Assembly: GCF_029906345.1 (NCBI RefSeq)
Contig: NZ_JARYGY010000003.1
Location: forward strand, 1 to 64,000
From: Aquimarina mycalae
GTDB lineage: Bacteria > Bacteroidota > Bacteroidia > Flavobacteriales > Flavobacteriaceae
DNA length: 64,000 bases
Direction of reading: 5' to 3'
Shown one piece after another: positions 30,788-40,031 of the stretch. A program made the translations under genes and the position numbers. Under the pieces are notes generated by a model. That model had not been told where the DNA came from, searched no databases, and was given only the letters and a program-made list of their open reading frames with translations. The stretch's first letter is position 1; every line of letters begins with the position of its first letter.

Positions 30788-32983
30788 ATGATGCGTTTTA
30801 AAATCGTTATTATCAGTATTACTGCATTACTACTTTTTTCTTGTAAAACAGAAACAACAGTAAAAATCAGTGATGAAGAACAAAGATGGCAAACCCATGC
30901 GCTCAATACAACTATTATTAGAGATGGTTTTGGAGTGCCACACATATACGGAAAAACAGATGCTGATGCCGTTTTTGGATTACTATATGCCCAATGTGAA
31001 GATGATTTTAATCGTGTAGAACAAAATTATATATGGGCAACAGGTCGTTTGGCTGAAGTTGAAGGTGAAAAAGCAATTTATAGTGATGTAAGAGCAAAAC
31101 TATTTATGACTGAAGAAGAAGCTATTGCTAATTATGAAAGTAGTCCAGAATGGCTTAAAGAATTATGTATAGCATTTGCAGATGGTATCAATTATTATCT
31201 AAAAACACATCCAGAAGTAACTCCAAAATTACTTACTCATTTTGAACCATGGATGCCTATGTATTTTAGTGAAGGTTCTATTGGTGGTGATATAGAACGT
31301 GTTTCGACTCGAAGAATTAGCGCTATGTATGAAAAAGGGATGGAAATACCAGTTCAAGAAGAACTTATAAAGCAAAAAGAAAAAGAAATGTTAGAACCTC
31401 AAGGTTCTAATGGAATAGCAATTTCTGGGTCTCTTACGCAATCCGGTAATGCTATGTTATTGATCAATCCACATACTTCATTTTATTTTAGAGGAGAAGT
31501 TCATGTGGTAAGTGAAGAAGGATTAAATGCATATGGTGCTGTGACTTGGGGTCAGTTTTTTGTATATCAAGGATTTAATGAAAAAACTGGTTGGATGCAC
31601 ACTTCTACATATACAGATGTTATCGATGATTTTGTAGAAACAATTGTTACAAAAGATGGAAAACTTATGTATCAATATGGAAATGAGTTACGTCCTGTAG
31701 ATCAATATGATATTACATTAAAATATAAGGATGGAGAAAGTCTAAAAGAAAAAACCTTTCCTGCATATCGTACACATCACGGCCCTATCACACATCTTAA
31801 AGATGGAAAATGGGTTGCCTCTGCTTTAATGTGGGAACCAGTAAAGGTGTTACAACAATCCTATATTCGTACGAAGCAGAATGGATATAAGGGATTTCGT
31901 GCTATGATGGATATGAGAACAAATTCTTCTAACAATACTGTATATGCAGATGCAGAAGGGAATATAGCGTATTTTCATGGGAATTTTATTCCGATACGAG
32001 ATTCATCTTTTGATTATACAAATCCCGTAGATGGCAGTAACCCCAAAACAGACTGGAAAGGGTTACATACAGTGGATGAGGCTATCACTCTGTTAAACCC
32101 TGATAACGGATGGTTACAGAATTGTAATTCTACTCCTTATACAGCAGCGTTGGAGTTTAGTCCAAAAAAAGAAGATTATCCAACCTATATGTCTATTGAT
32201 CGTGAGAATTTTAGAGGAGTTCATGCTATTGAGCTTTTGAAGGATAAAAAAGATTTCACTTTGGATAGCCTAATCGCATTAGAATATGATCCGTATCTTC
32301 CTGCATTTGCTGAATTAATACCAGGACTTATAGATGCTTATGATAAGATAGATAAAACCAGAGAATTACATACTAGTATTGAAATCTTACGTAATTGGGA
32401 TTATAAAACTTCTAAAGAATCTAAAGCTATGACCTTAGCACATTTCTATGGAACCCATTATGCAAAAAAAGGAATACGACCAGAAGGAAAGCGGTTAAGT
32501 GATATGCAACTCCTCACCTATTTTGGTAATCAATCTCCTTTAGAAGAACGATTAAGAATTTTTAAAGAAACCTTGATTCAATTAGAAAAGGATTTTGGAG
32601 GTGTTGTGCCTTGGGGAGATGTTAATCGTTTCCAACGTATTGATGGAGCAATTAAACAACCTTTTGATGATAGCAAACCTAGTACAGCTGTTGGTTTTGC
32701 ATCTGGACGTTGGGGAGCTTTAGCGGCGTATGGAGTTAGATATAACAACAATACAAAGAAAATATACGGTACCAGAGGAAATAGTTTTGTAGCTGTGGTA
32801 GAATTTGGTGATAAAGTAAAAGCTAAAACTAGTCTTGCTGGAGGACAAAGTGGTGATCCCGATTCTCCTCATTTTAGAGATCAAATACAGCCATATGTTG
32901 ATGCAAATTTTAAGGATGTACATTACTATAAAGAAGATGTATTAAAACATGCTAAAAAAACCTACCATCCAGGAGATAAATAA
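30788..32983 (+). CDS. Penicillin acylase family N-terminal-nucleophile hydrolase (AHL acylase-like lipoprotein)
   Basis: A 731-residue exported protein with lipoprotein signal MMRFKIVIISITALLLFSC. The proenzyme organisation is visible: alpha chain with IIRDGFGVPHIYGKTDADA, a linker, then autoproteolysis at G206-S207 (EPQGSNGIAIS), freeing Ser as catalytic nucleophile; the beta chain has NPHTSF and GFNEKTGWMHTSTYTDV. The family includes penicillin G acylases, PvdQ-type N-acyl-homoserine lactone acylases and aculeacin acylases. The substrate cannot be fixed from sequence, but a surface-anchored acylase acting on acylated amines is likely. Confidence 0.92.
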   Translation: MMRFKIVIISITALLLFSCKTETTVKISDEEQRWQTHALNTTIIRDGFGVPHIYGKTDADAVFGLLYAQCEDDFNRVEQNYIWATGRLAEVEGEKAIYSDVRAKLFMTEEEAIANYESSPEWLKELCIAFADGINYYLKTHPEVTPKLLTHFEPWMPMYFSEGSIGGDIERVSTRRISAMYEKGMEIPVQEELIKQKEKEMLEPQGSNGIAISGSLTQSGNAMLLINPHTSFYFRGEVHVVSEEGLNAYGAVTWGQFFVYQGFNEKTGWMHTSTYTDVIDDFVETIVTKDGKLMYQYGNELRPVDQYDITLKYKDGESLKEKTFPAYRTHHGPITHLKDGKWVASALMWEPVKVLQQSYIRTKQNGYKGFRAMMDMRTNSSNNTVYADAEGNIAYFHGNFIPIRDSSFDYTNPVDGSNPKTDWKGLHTVDEAITLLNPDNGWLQNCNSTPYTAALEFSPKKEDYPTYMSIDRENFRGVHAIELLKDKKDFTLDSLIALEYDPYLPAFAELIPGLIDAYDKIDKTRELHTSIEILRNWDYKTSKESKAMTLAHFYGTHYAKKGIRPEGKRLSDMQLLTYFGNQSPLEERLRIFKETLIQLEKDFGGVVPWGDVNRFQRIDGAIKQPFDDSKPSTAVGFASGRWGALAAYGVRYNNNTKKIYGTRGNSFVAVVEFGDKVKAKTSLAGGQSGDPDSPHFRDQIQPYVDANFKDVHYYKEDVLKHAKKTYHPGDK

Positions 32984-33076
32984 GTTCATTTTTTAGTTTA
33001 GGAAATGCTATTTAATTGCTTAAAAATTAGTTATTTGTATTAATTAAAAAACTCTATTCAGTACAATTGTTTTTTA

Positions 33077-33325
33077 TTATAAAAGATGTACATTTTTTAT
33101 AAAATCAATCACTTTTTGTTCTGGCATTTCACATGGTTTCAATAGTTCTGAAGTAGACGTGAGATAATAATTGAGACTTATAAAATCTTTTCCTTGTAAC
33201 TCCTTGGCATAAATTTTAAAAGATTTCCCGTGATTAAAAATCTCCTTAGTAATACTGTATTTAGTATTGTTGTAAATCCCTTCTGAATAACCCTCGGGAA
33301 TTTTTTGTATCCAGGTTAGTAGCAT
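33077..33325 (-). CDS. Small conserved-looking hypothetical protein
   Basis: An 82-residue cytosolic protein with no signal peptide. It has an IPEGYSEGIYNNTKYSIT opening, a KSFKIYAKELQGKDFISLN core of alternating strands, and a LKPCEMPEQKVIDFIKNV end. The composition and strand/helix pattern look like a genuine single-domain protein, but I do not assign a function. It lies between the acylase gene (convergent) and the DUF3667 gene (36 bp upstream, same strand). Confidence 0.6.
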   Translation of the reverse strand: MLLTWIQKIPEGYSEGIYNNTKYSITKEIFNHGKSFKIYAKELQGKDFISLNYYLTSTSELLKPCEMPEQKVIDFIKNVHLL

Positions 33326-33361
33326 TATTACGAATATAATTGTTTCAAATTAATCATATAA

Positions 33362-34411
33362 TCAATATAGAAATATCGAAACCATCATTACACCCAGAAA
33401 AGCAATTGGAACAATAAACATCATATATATAAATGAAACTAAATTTGCCTTTACAAAGGCCGACAACCAACTACTCCTATAAAAATTTCTAAACGCAATA
33501 ACCAAATAAATAATAAATGATAAATAAATAATTACTTCCAACCAATTCGGAATATCAATCAACGCATTTGCCAAAATTAGTATGCAAAATGTAGTAAAAA
33601 GAAATGTGAAGAAATAAAAACTAAATACCATATGATGGGCAAAAGTACACCTTCTCCAATAAAAGATTTTAAGAATAAAGGCAAACAGCGGTAACATTAA
33701 AAACATGGTAATAGGTATCGTATCATATAAAGTGTTTAAAATTCCTCCACCCTTTTGCTCGTAAAATTTTAATATTTGACCAAAGAATTTTTTAGTAATA
33801 GCGCTATGATCTTCAGTTAATCCCATTATCTTCAATTTCTCTTCTTTTGAAGCACCAATCTTGATTAAGGAATCTAATTCTTTTCGTTTAAAGCTAAATG
33901 ATACATTAGGAGTCTTTTGTTCTGCCGCTATTACAGAATCAATAACATTAAGATCTTCTTCTGATATCTTTGCCAACACTGGATTTTGCTTGATCACTTC
34001 TTTCGCTTTCTCTAGGTTGATAGAGTCCTTTTTAAACTGTAATGAGTCTAACACAACTTCTTTATCAAAACCTTTTTTAAATGTTTGTGTTAGATTATCA
34101 TTTGCTTTCCTTACACTAAATGAAAAAGCAAAAAAGAATACGACCGAAATAAAAAGATAAAATTGAGCAGGATGCAAATAAGAAAGTCTTTTGCCATCTA
34201 CAAATCGACGTGCTAGAATACCAGGTTTTGTCATCAAAGGGATAAAACTTCGAAAAAAACGTGCATCTATAGAAAAGTAATTACTAATAGTAATACTAAA
34301 TAATACACCAAAAGTCAGTTTATCAGCAGATTCCTGACCGCAATAAGGACAATAATCAAAGGACTGATCAAAGGATTTTTCGCAATTTTTGCATTGATTA
34401 GTTGCAGACAT
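33362..34411 (-). CDS. DUF3667 zinc-ribbon membrane protein
   Basis: A 349-residue protein with an N-terminal zinc ribbon (CKNCEKSFDQSFDYCPYCG) followed by the DUF3667 signature (MTKPGILARRFVDGKRLSYLHPAQFYLF). The first membrane helix follows, then a charged predicted coiled-coil of about 100 residues and about four C-terminal membrane helices. The function of the family is unknown; it is common in Flavobacteriia. Confidence 0.88.
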   Translation of the reverse strand: MSATNQCKNCEKSFDQSFDYCPYCGQESADKLTFGVLFSITISNYFSIDARFFRSFIPLMTKPGILARRFVDGKRLSYLHPAQFYLFISVVFFFAFSFSVRKANDNLTQTFKKGFDKEVVLDSLQFKKDSINLEKAKEVIKQNPVLAKISEEDLNVIDSVIAAEQKTPNVSFSFKRKELDSLIKIGASKEEKLKIMGLTEDHSAITKKFFGQILKFYEQKGGGILNTLYDTIPITMFLMLPLFAFILKIFYWRRCTFAHHMVFSFYFFTFLFTTFCILILANALIDIPNWLEVIIYLSFIIYLVIAFRNFYRSSWLSAFVKANLVSFIYMMFIVPIAFLGVMMVSIFLY

Positions 34412-34617
34412 TCAAAATGATTTGGTTAAATGTACAAAAAGAATTTTCAATTCTAGTTGCGACTTTAGTAATGCAGTTATTAAGCGATATAGATTACCAC
34501 TATAAACTGCATAATATTTCGTATTTAATCTTGAAGAAATAGTGAATAAAAACCGTGTTCTATTACCTGCGATCTCTATTTTTGCATACGCTTAACAAAA
34601 ACCTACGTATTTTCTTG

Positions 34618-34625
34618 TATTTTTG
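34618..34625 (+). promoter_or_regulatory. Candidate -7 box of the second M28 peptidase gene
   Basis: TATTTTTG matches the Bacteroidota TAnnTTTG box and lies 35 bp upstream of the ATG at 34661. No good TTG is seen at the expected -33 distance, so the call is tentative. A second identical octamer lies at 34577-34584. Confidence 0.35.
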
Positions 34626-34660
34626 GCGCAAATCATACAAATAATATTCACACATCTTTT

Positions 34661-36226
34661 ATGAAAAAAGTATTTTCCGTTTTAGCAATAACGGCACTTA
34701 TTGCAGCTTGTGGTACTACAAAGAATACAACAAGTCAAACACCAAAGACTCCTAAAGTAGCAAGTAATCCGCAAACGTATGCCAATACCATTACTTCTGA
34801 AGATTTAAAAACTTCCTTGTACAAATACGCCTCAGATGAATTTCAAGGTAGAGAAACAGGAGAACCAGGACAAAAGTTGGCTGTTAATTTCTTGAAAGAT
34901 CATTACATTAAATATGGAATTCAAGCAGCAAAAAAAGATGGTAACTATTTTCAGGAAGTACCTCTTGATGTTATGAATACTCCAGAAGTTACTATTACTG
35001 TTAATGATAAATCTTTTAAGTATTTAGATGACATGATCTCTTTATCTGCAGGAGCTACTGGTACATTCTCTATGAATGAAGTTGTGTACGCGGGTTATGG
35101 TATTGAGGATGAAAAATATTCAAGCTATTCAGGTATTGACGTAAAAGACAAAGTGATTCTTATAAAATCTGGAGAGCCAAAAAATGATGATGGAACTTTT
35201 ACAGTTACTGGTAGCTCTGATGCTTCTAAATGGTCTAATATGAGACAGCAGTTTGCTGCTAAACGCGATGCAGCTAAAGAAAAAGGTGCAAAAGCTGTGA
35301 TGTTCTACTTTCCAGAAGTATATCAAATGGCAGCAGCTCAGTTTGGTAATGCATCTGGCAGAATGTCATTAGCAGGTAATACTAAAGAAGCATATTTTTT
35401 CCTTATCAATACAGATTTAGCTAAAAGTTTAGTGAATGATATTGATACTAATAATAAATCTGCAGTAGTAAATACAAACCTAACTGTAGACTATAAAAAT
35501 AATTCTAAGAAAATATCTTCAGAAAACGTAGCTGCATTTATTAAGGGGTCTGAGAAACCAGATGAGATTATTGTAATTTCTGCACACCTTGATCATGAAG
35601 GTGTTAAAGACGGTAAGGTATATAATGGAGCTGATGATGATGGGTCTGGTACCGTTGCTGTTGTAGAAATTGCAGAAGCTTTTTCTAAAGCTGTTAAAGA
35701 TGGTAATGGCCCTAAACGTTCTATATTATTTCTAAACGTTACTGGTGAAGAAAAAGGACTTCTTGGATCACGTTATTACACTGATGTAGACCCTATCTTC
35801 CCATTAGAAAATACTGTTGCGGATTTAAATATTGATATGATTGGAAGAATAGATCCAAAACGTAAAGAAGGAAACAGAAATTACATATACTTAATTGGTA
35901 GTGATAAATTAAGTACTGAGTTGCATAACATTTCAGAAGAAGTAAATTCTAAGTATACAAATGTAGAATTAGACTATACCTATAATGACGAAAATGATCC
36001 AAATCGTTTTTACTACAGATCTGATCATTATAATTTTGCAAAAAATAACATTCCAGTGATTTTCTATTTTAATGGAACACATGATGATTACCACCAGCCA
36101 AGTGATACTCCTGATAAAATTGAGTATGACTTATTAGAAAACAGAGCTAGATTGGTCTTTTATACAGCTTGGGAACTTGCGAATCGTGAAAACCGTATTG
36201 TTGTGGATAAAGCCGAAAAAAAATAG
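34661..36226 (+). CDS. M28 family metallopeptidase, lipoprotein
   Basis: A 521-residue lipoprotein (MKKVFSVLAITALIAAC) with a PA-like insert (about 120-270) and an M28 catalytic domain. SAHLDHEGVKDGKVYNGADD gives the His and bridging Asp, NVTGEEKGLLGSRYY the Glu pair, and NLNIDMIGR-like and HDDYHQPSDT sequences the remaining ligands. It is distinct from the M28 protein at 21.4 kb (lipidated, different surroundings). Its own promoter-like and terminator sequences suggest monocistronic expression. Confidence 0.92.
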   Translation: MKKVFSVLAITALIAACGTTKNTTSQTPKTPKVASNPQTYANTITSEDLKTSLYKYASDEFQGRETGEPGQKLAVNFLKDHYIKYGIQAAKKDGNYFQEVPLDVMNTPEVTITVNDKSFKYLDDMISLSAGATGTFSMNEVVYAGYGIEDEKYSSYSGIDVKDKVILIKSGEPKNDDGTFTVTGSSDASKWSNMRQQFAAKRDAAKEKGAKAVMFYFPEVYQMAAAQFGNASGRMSLAGNTKEAYFFLINTDLAKSLVNDIDTNNKSAVVNTNLTVDYKNNSKKISSENVAAFIKGSEKPDEIIVISAHLDHEGVKDGKVYNGADDDGSGTVAVVEIAEAFSKAVKDGNGPKRSILFLNVTGEEKGLLGSRYYTDVDPIFPLENTVADLNIDMIGRIDPKRKEGNRNYIYLIGSDKLSTELHNISEEVNSKYTNVELDYTYNDENDPNRFYYRSDHYNFAKNNIPVIFYFNGTHDDYHQPSDTPDKIEYDLLENRARLVFYTAWELANRENRIVVDKAEKK

Positions 36227-36249
36227 TATACAATTATTACAATACAAAC

Positions 36250-36280
36250 AAAATCCTTATGATGTATTCATAAGGATTTT
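36250..36280 (+). terminator. Terminator after the M28 lipoprotein gene
   Basis: A 13-bp perfect stem (AAAATCCTTATGA at 36250-36262 with 36268-36280), 5-nt loop, followed by GTTTTATA. It lies 24 bp past the stop. Confidence 0.85.
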
Positions 36281-36379
36281 GTTTTATAAGGGTTTCCCCC
36301 TTAATATTATCAGTTCTTTAACCCTTGAATTATAGGTACATCGTGTATAGATTTGTGCTACACAAAAAATAAAATTATT

Positions 36380-36706
36380 ATGGCACAATCATCTTTTCAA
36401 GTTCAGACCTATTCTTACTACAATTGGTCTTCAAGAGCTGTGGGCAAAACCAACTTAATATTAAGAGGAACAGGAGGACAAACGTGTTCTGTTTGGTTTA
36501 GAGAAGACCCTAACGCTGTACTACCAGAAGCTACTCAATCAGGTACATATTACAGTTTTTATTACCATTATAATCAGTTACAACATTTAATTGATATGCT
36601 TAGAAATGAAAGCCCAATTTATGTCTATTTTAATAATGATAATGGATTTAATAACTCGAGGATATCTACAGCTAATGAGCCTGTAGGTGAAGGAGAGTTA
36701 AGTTAG
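36380..36706 (+). CDS. Orphan small aromatic-rich protein
   Basis: I start at the ATG 36380 (MAQSSFQVQ) instead of the GTG at 36353. The 108-residue product has no signal peptide or membrane helix. It is rich in Tyr, Asn and Ser, with strands such as NLILRGTGGQTCSVWFRE and a YYSFYYHYNQLQHLIDML helix. I do not recognise the family. It is bracketed by two strong terminators (36250-36280 and 36725-36757), so it is an independent transcription unit. The compact beta-rich pattern would suit a small binding or inhibitor protein, which is speculation. Confidence 0.65.
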   Translation: MAQSSFQVQTYSYYNWSSRAVGKTNLILRGTGGQTCSVWFREDPNAVLPEATQSGTYYSFYYHYNQLQHLIDMLRNESPIYVYFNNDNGFNNSRISTANEPVGEGELS

Positions 36707-36724
36707 TTACACTATGTTATATTT

Positions 36725-36757
36725 AAAAACACCGTACTATTTATAGTATGGTGTTTT
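36725..36757 (+). terminator. Terminator after the orphan small protein gene
   Basis: ACACCGTACTA (36729-36739) pairs with TAGTATGGTGT (36744-36754; one G-T pair), 4-nt loop, followed by a run of at least seven T. It is 19 bp past the stop codon at 36706. Confidence 0.88.
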
Positions 36758-36948
36758 TTTTCTTATCAAATCGTCAATAATTATATTTTCTTCATTATAA
36801 AAAATGATTATTAACACTATTTTATATGGCAAGACTTAGGAGATACTGTACTAAGAATCCATTAGTATAGTATTGGGATTTATTTAACGGTGAACATACC
36901 TCTTTTTTGTTATTTTTAGAAGGTGGATCAATTTATAAATCATACGTC

Positions 36949-38058
36949 ATGAAAACATTAATAACATTCCTCATTTCATTAATCTTATCATTTTCTGTTA
37001 GTAAAATTCAAGCAGACTCTTCTTTAAAAATAAATTTTGAAACTGGAAATCCAGAAATTACATCAATTAATAATATGACTTTTGGACCAGAAGGTATTTT
37101 ATTTATTGGTGATAGTAAATCTGCTCAAATTGTAGCAATTGATGTAAGTAAGCACTCAAAAAATGATAATTCAAAAGTTAGAATTGATCTTCTGGATAAA
37201 CTAATAGCGGATATGCTGGGTGCTACTATCGATCAAGTACAAATTACCGATATGGCAGTCAATCCGGAAAATAATAACATCTACCTCTCGGTACATCATA
37301 GTTCTGGAACTCCTATATTGTTTATGGTCGAAAACAAAAAACTGAAGCAGATATTTCTTGATAATGTCTCATATAGTAAAATAAGTTTATTAGATCCTGT
37401 TACAGAAGAAGCACAAGATCGTAGAGGAAGAAAGCTACGTAAATGGGCAATTGCGGATATCAAATATACCGACGGGAAAGTTTTGTTGTCTGGATTAAGT
37501 AATAAAGAGTTTGCATCTACTTTTAGGTCAGTTCATTTTCCGTTTAATAAGAAACAAGATTACAGTTCTTTAGAAATCTATCACGCTGCACATGGCGCAT
37601 ATGAAACCCACGCTCCTATCAAAACATTTGTTACTACTGAAATCAACGGAAACTCACATCTGGTTGCTGGTTATACTTGTACTCCGCTAGTGATTTTTCC
37701 AATGGATAATATTAAACCTGGAGAACATAATAAAGGTAGAACTGTAGCTGAATTAGGAAGTGGTAATTCTCCTGTAGATATGGTAGAAATTAAGAACGAA
37801 TCAGGCCGTTATCTATTAATAGCAAACAACAACAGGCCATTAATGAAAATGGATTTTAAAGATCTCGAAACCTATCAGGGTTCACTTACTACGCCAGTAA
37901 CTAAAAAAGGAGCTGCCGAAGGAGTTTATTATGTAAATCTTCCGTTTGTGAATGTACAGCAGTTAGATACATTTGGAGATAATGGTTTTCTTATGGTACA
38001 AAGAGAATCTAATGGAAATCTAGCATTAAAAACTGGAAGTAGTTGGTGGGTAAAATAA
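36949..38058 (+). CDS. Secreted beta-propeller-like protein
   Basis: The ATG at 36949 is preferred over the TTG at 36907 because it puts the signal peptide (MKTLITFLISLILSFSVSKIQA) at the N terminus. The mature protein (about 345 residues) shows repeated propeller-like blades: NMTFGPEGILFIGDSKSAQI, ITDMAVNPENNNIYLSVH and WAIADIKYTDGKVLLSGLS. No catalytic or metal motif was recognised. It is followed 41 bp later by another secreted-protein gene, probably in the same transcript. Confidence 0.75.
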   Translation: MKTLITFLISLILSFSVSKIQADSSLKINFETGNPEITSINNMTFGPEGILFIGDSKSAQIVAIDVSKHSKNDNSKVRIDLLDKLIADMLGATIDQVQITDMAVNPENNNIYLSVHHSSGTPILFMVENKKLKQIFLDNVSYSKISLLDPVTEEAQDRRGRKLRKWAIADIKYTDGKVLLSGLSNKEFASTFRSVHFPFNKKQDYSSLEIYHAAHGAYETHAPIKTFVTTEINGNSHLVAGYTCTPLVIFPMDNIKPGEHNKGRTVAELGSGNSPVDMVEIKNESGRYLLIANNNRPLMKMDFKDLETYQGSLTTPVTKKGAAEGVYYVNLPFVNVQQLDTFGDNGFLMVQRESNGNLALKTGSSWWVK

Positions 38059-38099
38059 GATATGTAATCAAGATATACTAGCATCTTTACCTTCATAAA

Positions 38100-39158
38100 G
38101 TGAAAAATCTTTTTACAATTATAATTGTTTGTCTAGGTCTAACTCCTAAGGTGTATCCTCAAAACTCTAAGGATATTACTTTTGATTTAAATCTGGTAAC
38201 TATAGCTAAGAAGCTATCGACTTCAAATAGTGTTCTAGTATATAAAGGTCAGATTTCTGAACATCAACTATCAGATGCTACTCCCATTTTAGGAAAGGTT
38301 GTAGAAAAACAAGAGTATATTCAATTCGTTCCGATGGTACCATTTGTATTGGATCAAAAGTACACACTGGTGTATGATAATATAATCGATTACTACACCA
38401 TACCAATTCCTCCTAATTATCTTTATCCTCAAATTAAAGAAATATATCCTTCAGCTTCTACTCTACCTTCGAATCTTTTAAAGTGGTACGTACGATTTTC
38501 AAAACCTATTAGTGATATTCACGTATATGATCATATTAAATTCCTGAATGCTTCTGGAGATACAATATCCAGAGCTGCACTTCCATTGGAAAATGCACTT
38601 GTTTCTGATGATAGCACCTTACTAACAATTTGGATAGAACCAGGAAGACAGAAACGTGGATTGAAGCCTAATAAGAAATTGGGGGCTGTATTTGTTGTAG
38701 GTGAAACATACACCCTATTGGTCTCAAAAAGAATAAAAGATACTAAAGGAGTGTCGATGCAAGAAAATTATTCACACTCTTTTCTTATTACATCTTCAGA
38801 TCGATTGAGTCCAAATGTCAAGGATTGGAAAATTAAAGCACCTGTTATGAATTCAGTTGTAGATCTGGAGATTCAATGTAATGAAGCTATGGATTATGGT
38901 AGCACTATTGACCGTATTAAAATATTCAATAGTGATCATATTGAAATTCAAGGTATTTGGGCATGTAGAGACAAGGAAACATTATTAGCTTTTACTCCAA
39001 TAGATCCTTGGAAAAAAGATCATTATCAGATATTATTTGATCCTAGTATTGAGGATTTAGCTGGTAATAATCTGGAACGATTGTTTGATAGTAATATCAA
39101 TAATTCATTACCCAAAAACATTTCTAGTGATTATATATTAAACTTTAATATAGAATAA
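38100..39158 (+). CDS. Secreted protein with bacterial Ig-like (Big_5-type) domain
   Basis: A 352-residue protein starting at GTG, with a signal peptide (MKNLFTIIIVCLGLTPKVYPQ). Segments such as ASTLPSNLLKWYVRFSKPIS and VDLEIQCNEAMDYGSTIDR followed by DLAGNNLERLFD are typical of Big_5 Ig-like domains, which appear at least twice. No enzymatic motif is seen. Probably co-transcribed with the propeller-like protein gene upstream; the two may act together at the cell surface or in the periplasm. Confidence 0.72.
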   Translation: MKNLFTIIIVCLGLTPKVYPQNSKDITFDLNLVTIAKKLSTSNSVLVYKGQISEHQLSDATPILGKVVEKQEYIQFVPMVPFVLDQKYTLVYDNIIDYYTIPIPPNYLYPQIKEIYPSASTLPSNLLKWYVRFSKPISDIHVYDHIKFLNASGDTISRAALPLENALVSDDSTLLTIWIEPGRQKRGLKPNKKLGAVFVVGETYTLLVSKRIKDTKGVSMQENYSHSFLITSSDRLSPNVKDWKIKAPVMNSVVDLEIQCNEAMDYGSTIDRIKIFNSDHIEIQGIWACRDKETLLAFTPIDPWKKDHYQILFDPSIEDLAGNNLERLFDSNINNSLPKNISSDYILNFNIE

Positions 39159-39180
39159 AAGGCAGTTAAAACTGCCTTTT
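39157..39180 (+). terminator. Terminator after the Big_5-type protein gene
   Basis: A 10-bp perfect stem (AAAAGGCAGT at 39157-39166 with 39171-39180) and a 4-nt loop, followed by ATTTATTTA. It overlaps the last bases of the gene. Confidence 0.85.
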
Positions 39181-39238
39181 ATTTATTTAGTAGGTCTATA
39201 AAATATCTCAATAGTAGTTTTGAGGCGCAAATGATTTT

Positions 39239-39586
39239 TTAATTTCCAGCCAGCAGTACAAAAGAATTCCTAGAAACAGGAGAAACATTATAACTTCTAA
39301 CGTTTTTTAGTTTTTTCATATAATTTTCAGCTTCTATAAACGCACTTTCCATAGGACTAGTTGATGCATTTTTATTAATAGTGATTGTTTTAGAAATCAC
39401 TTCACCATTCATATACTCTATCGTGATTTTCCATTTTTTTACAGAATGAAAATTCTTCGATACTGAAGCATTTTCTTCTTTGGTTTTTTTCTCTTCTTTT
39501 TTAGTCTTTTCCTTTTCATTAACAGGTGTAGTAGTAGCATATCCTAAAGAGACACAAAATAACGCAGTAACAAGTAAGAGTTTCAT
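39239..39586 (-). CDS. Small secreted protein of unknown function
   Basis: A 115-residue protein with a signal peptide (MKLLLVTALFCVSLGYA) and then a low-complexity Lys/Glu stretch (residues about 22-42). A small alpha/beta domain follows (KKWKITIEYMNGEVISKTIT, then ENYMKKLKNVRSYNVSPVS). I do not recognise the family. The gene is divergent from the small HTH gene across a very AT-rich spacer. Confidence 0.6.
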   Translation of the reverse strand: MKLLLVTALFCVSLGYATTTPVNEKEKTKKEEKKTKEENASVSKNFHSVKKWKITIEYMNGEVISKTITINKNASTSPMESAFIEAENYMKKLKNVRSYNVSPVSRNSFVLLAGN

Positions 39587-39620
39587 AATTGGTGGTTTTG
39601 ATTTGTTTTGACGAATATAT

Positions 39621-39658
39621 AAATATATTTTTATTATACAAATATATTTTTAATAAAA
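39621..39658. repeat. Two tandem copies of a 19-bp AT-rich unit
   Basis: AAATATATTTTTATTATAC at 39621-39639 is followed directly by AAATATATTTTTAATAAAA at 39640-39658. The pair lies in the divergent spacer between the small secreted protein gene and the HTH gene and could influence both promoters. Confidence 0.55.
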
Positions 39659-39664
39659 CTTTAT

Positions 39665-39694
39665 TTGAATATTCAAAAATTACATGTATGTTTG
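39665..39694 (+). promoter_or_regulatory. Consensus flavobacterial promoter of the small HTH gene
   Basis: TTG at 39665-39667, 19-nt spacer, then TATGTTTG at 39687-39694, an exact fit to TTG-N19-TAnnTTTG. The box ends only 4 nt before the ATG at 39699, so transcription would begin at or within the start codon (a leaderless mRNA). Confidence 0.5.
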
Positions 39695-39698
39695 AATT

Positions 39699-39902
39699 AT
39701 GGTAAATAAGAATTTAAAAAGGCTTCTTAAAAAAAGTAAAGGAGCTAAAACGGTGTATGGTATATCTAAAACATTAGGTGTTAGCCCACAAGCAGGAGAT
39801 TATGTAGTTAAGCGTAAAAATCTTGCTAAAGATTTTGAAAGATTACAGAGAATTGCAGATTATATGGAAGTAGATATAAAAGACATCCTAGACATTAAAT
39901 AA
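39699..39902 (+). CDS. Small Cro/C1-like helix-turn-helix protein
   Basis: A 67-residue protein: TVYGISKTLGVSPQAGDYVV reads as the HTH pair, and a following helix and RLQRIADYMEVDIKDIL match the C-terminal part of XRE-type domains. It has no other domain. It may be a small repressor; no toxin-like partner lies next to it. Its start codon is almost on top of the promoter. Confidence 0.68.
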   Translation: MVNKNLKRLLKKSKGAKTVYGISKTLGVSPQAGDYVVKRKNLAKDFERLQRIADYMEVDIKDILDIK

Positions 39903-40031
39903 TACCAATCCACTACCCTTTTATTATAGTATGATTAGGGTTGGTTTGTATATTGATAATTATTAGATAAAGAGTATAATCAAACTTTTATACTTATATT
40001 CACCATCAACTAACGTGTCAATATACTTTTA

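Noticed and set aside
39699..39902. Antitoxin of a toxin-antitoxin pair
   Set aside because: Neither neighbour resembles a toxin: upstream is a divergent secreted protein, downstream a DUF2147 gene.
39905..39947. Terminator-like inverted repeat after the small HTH gene
   Set aside because: The stem (ACCAATCC... with ...AGGGTTGGT) is imperfect and no T-tract follows.
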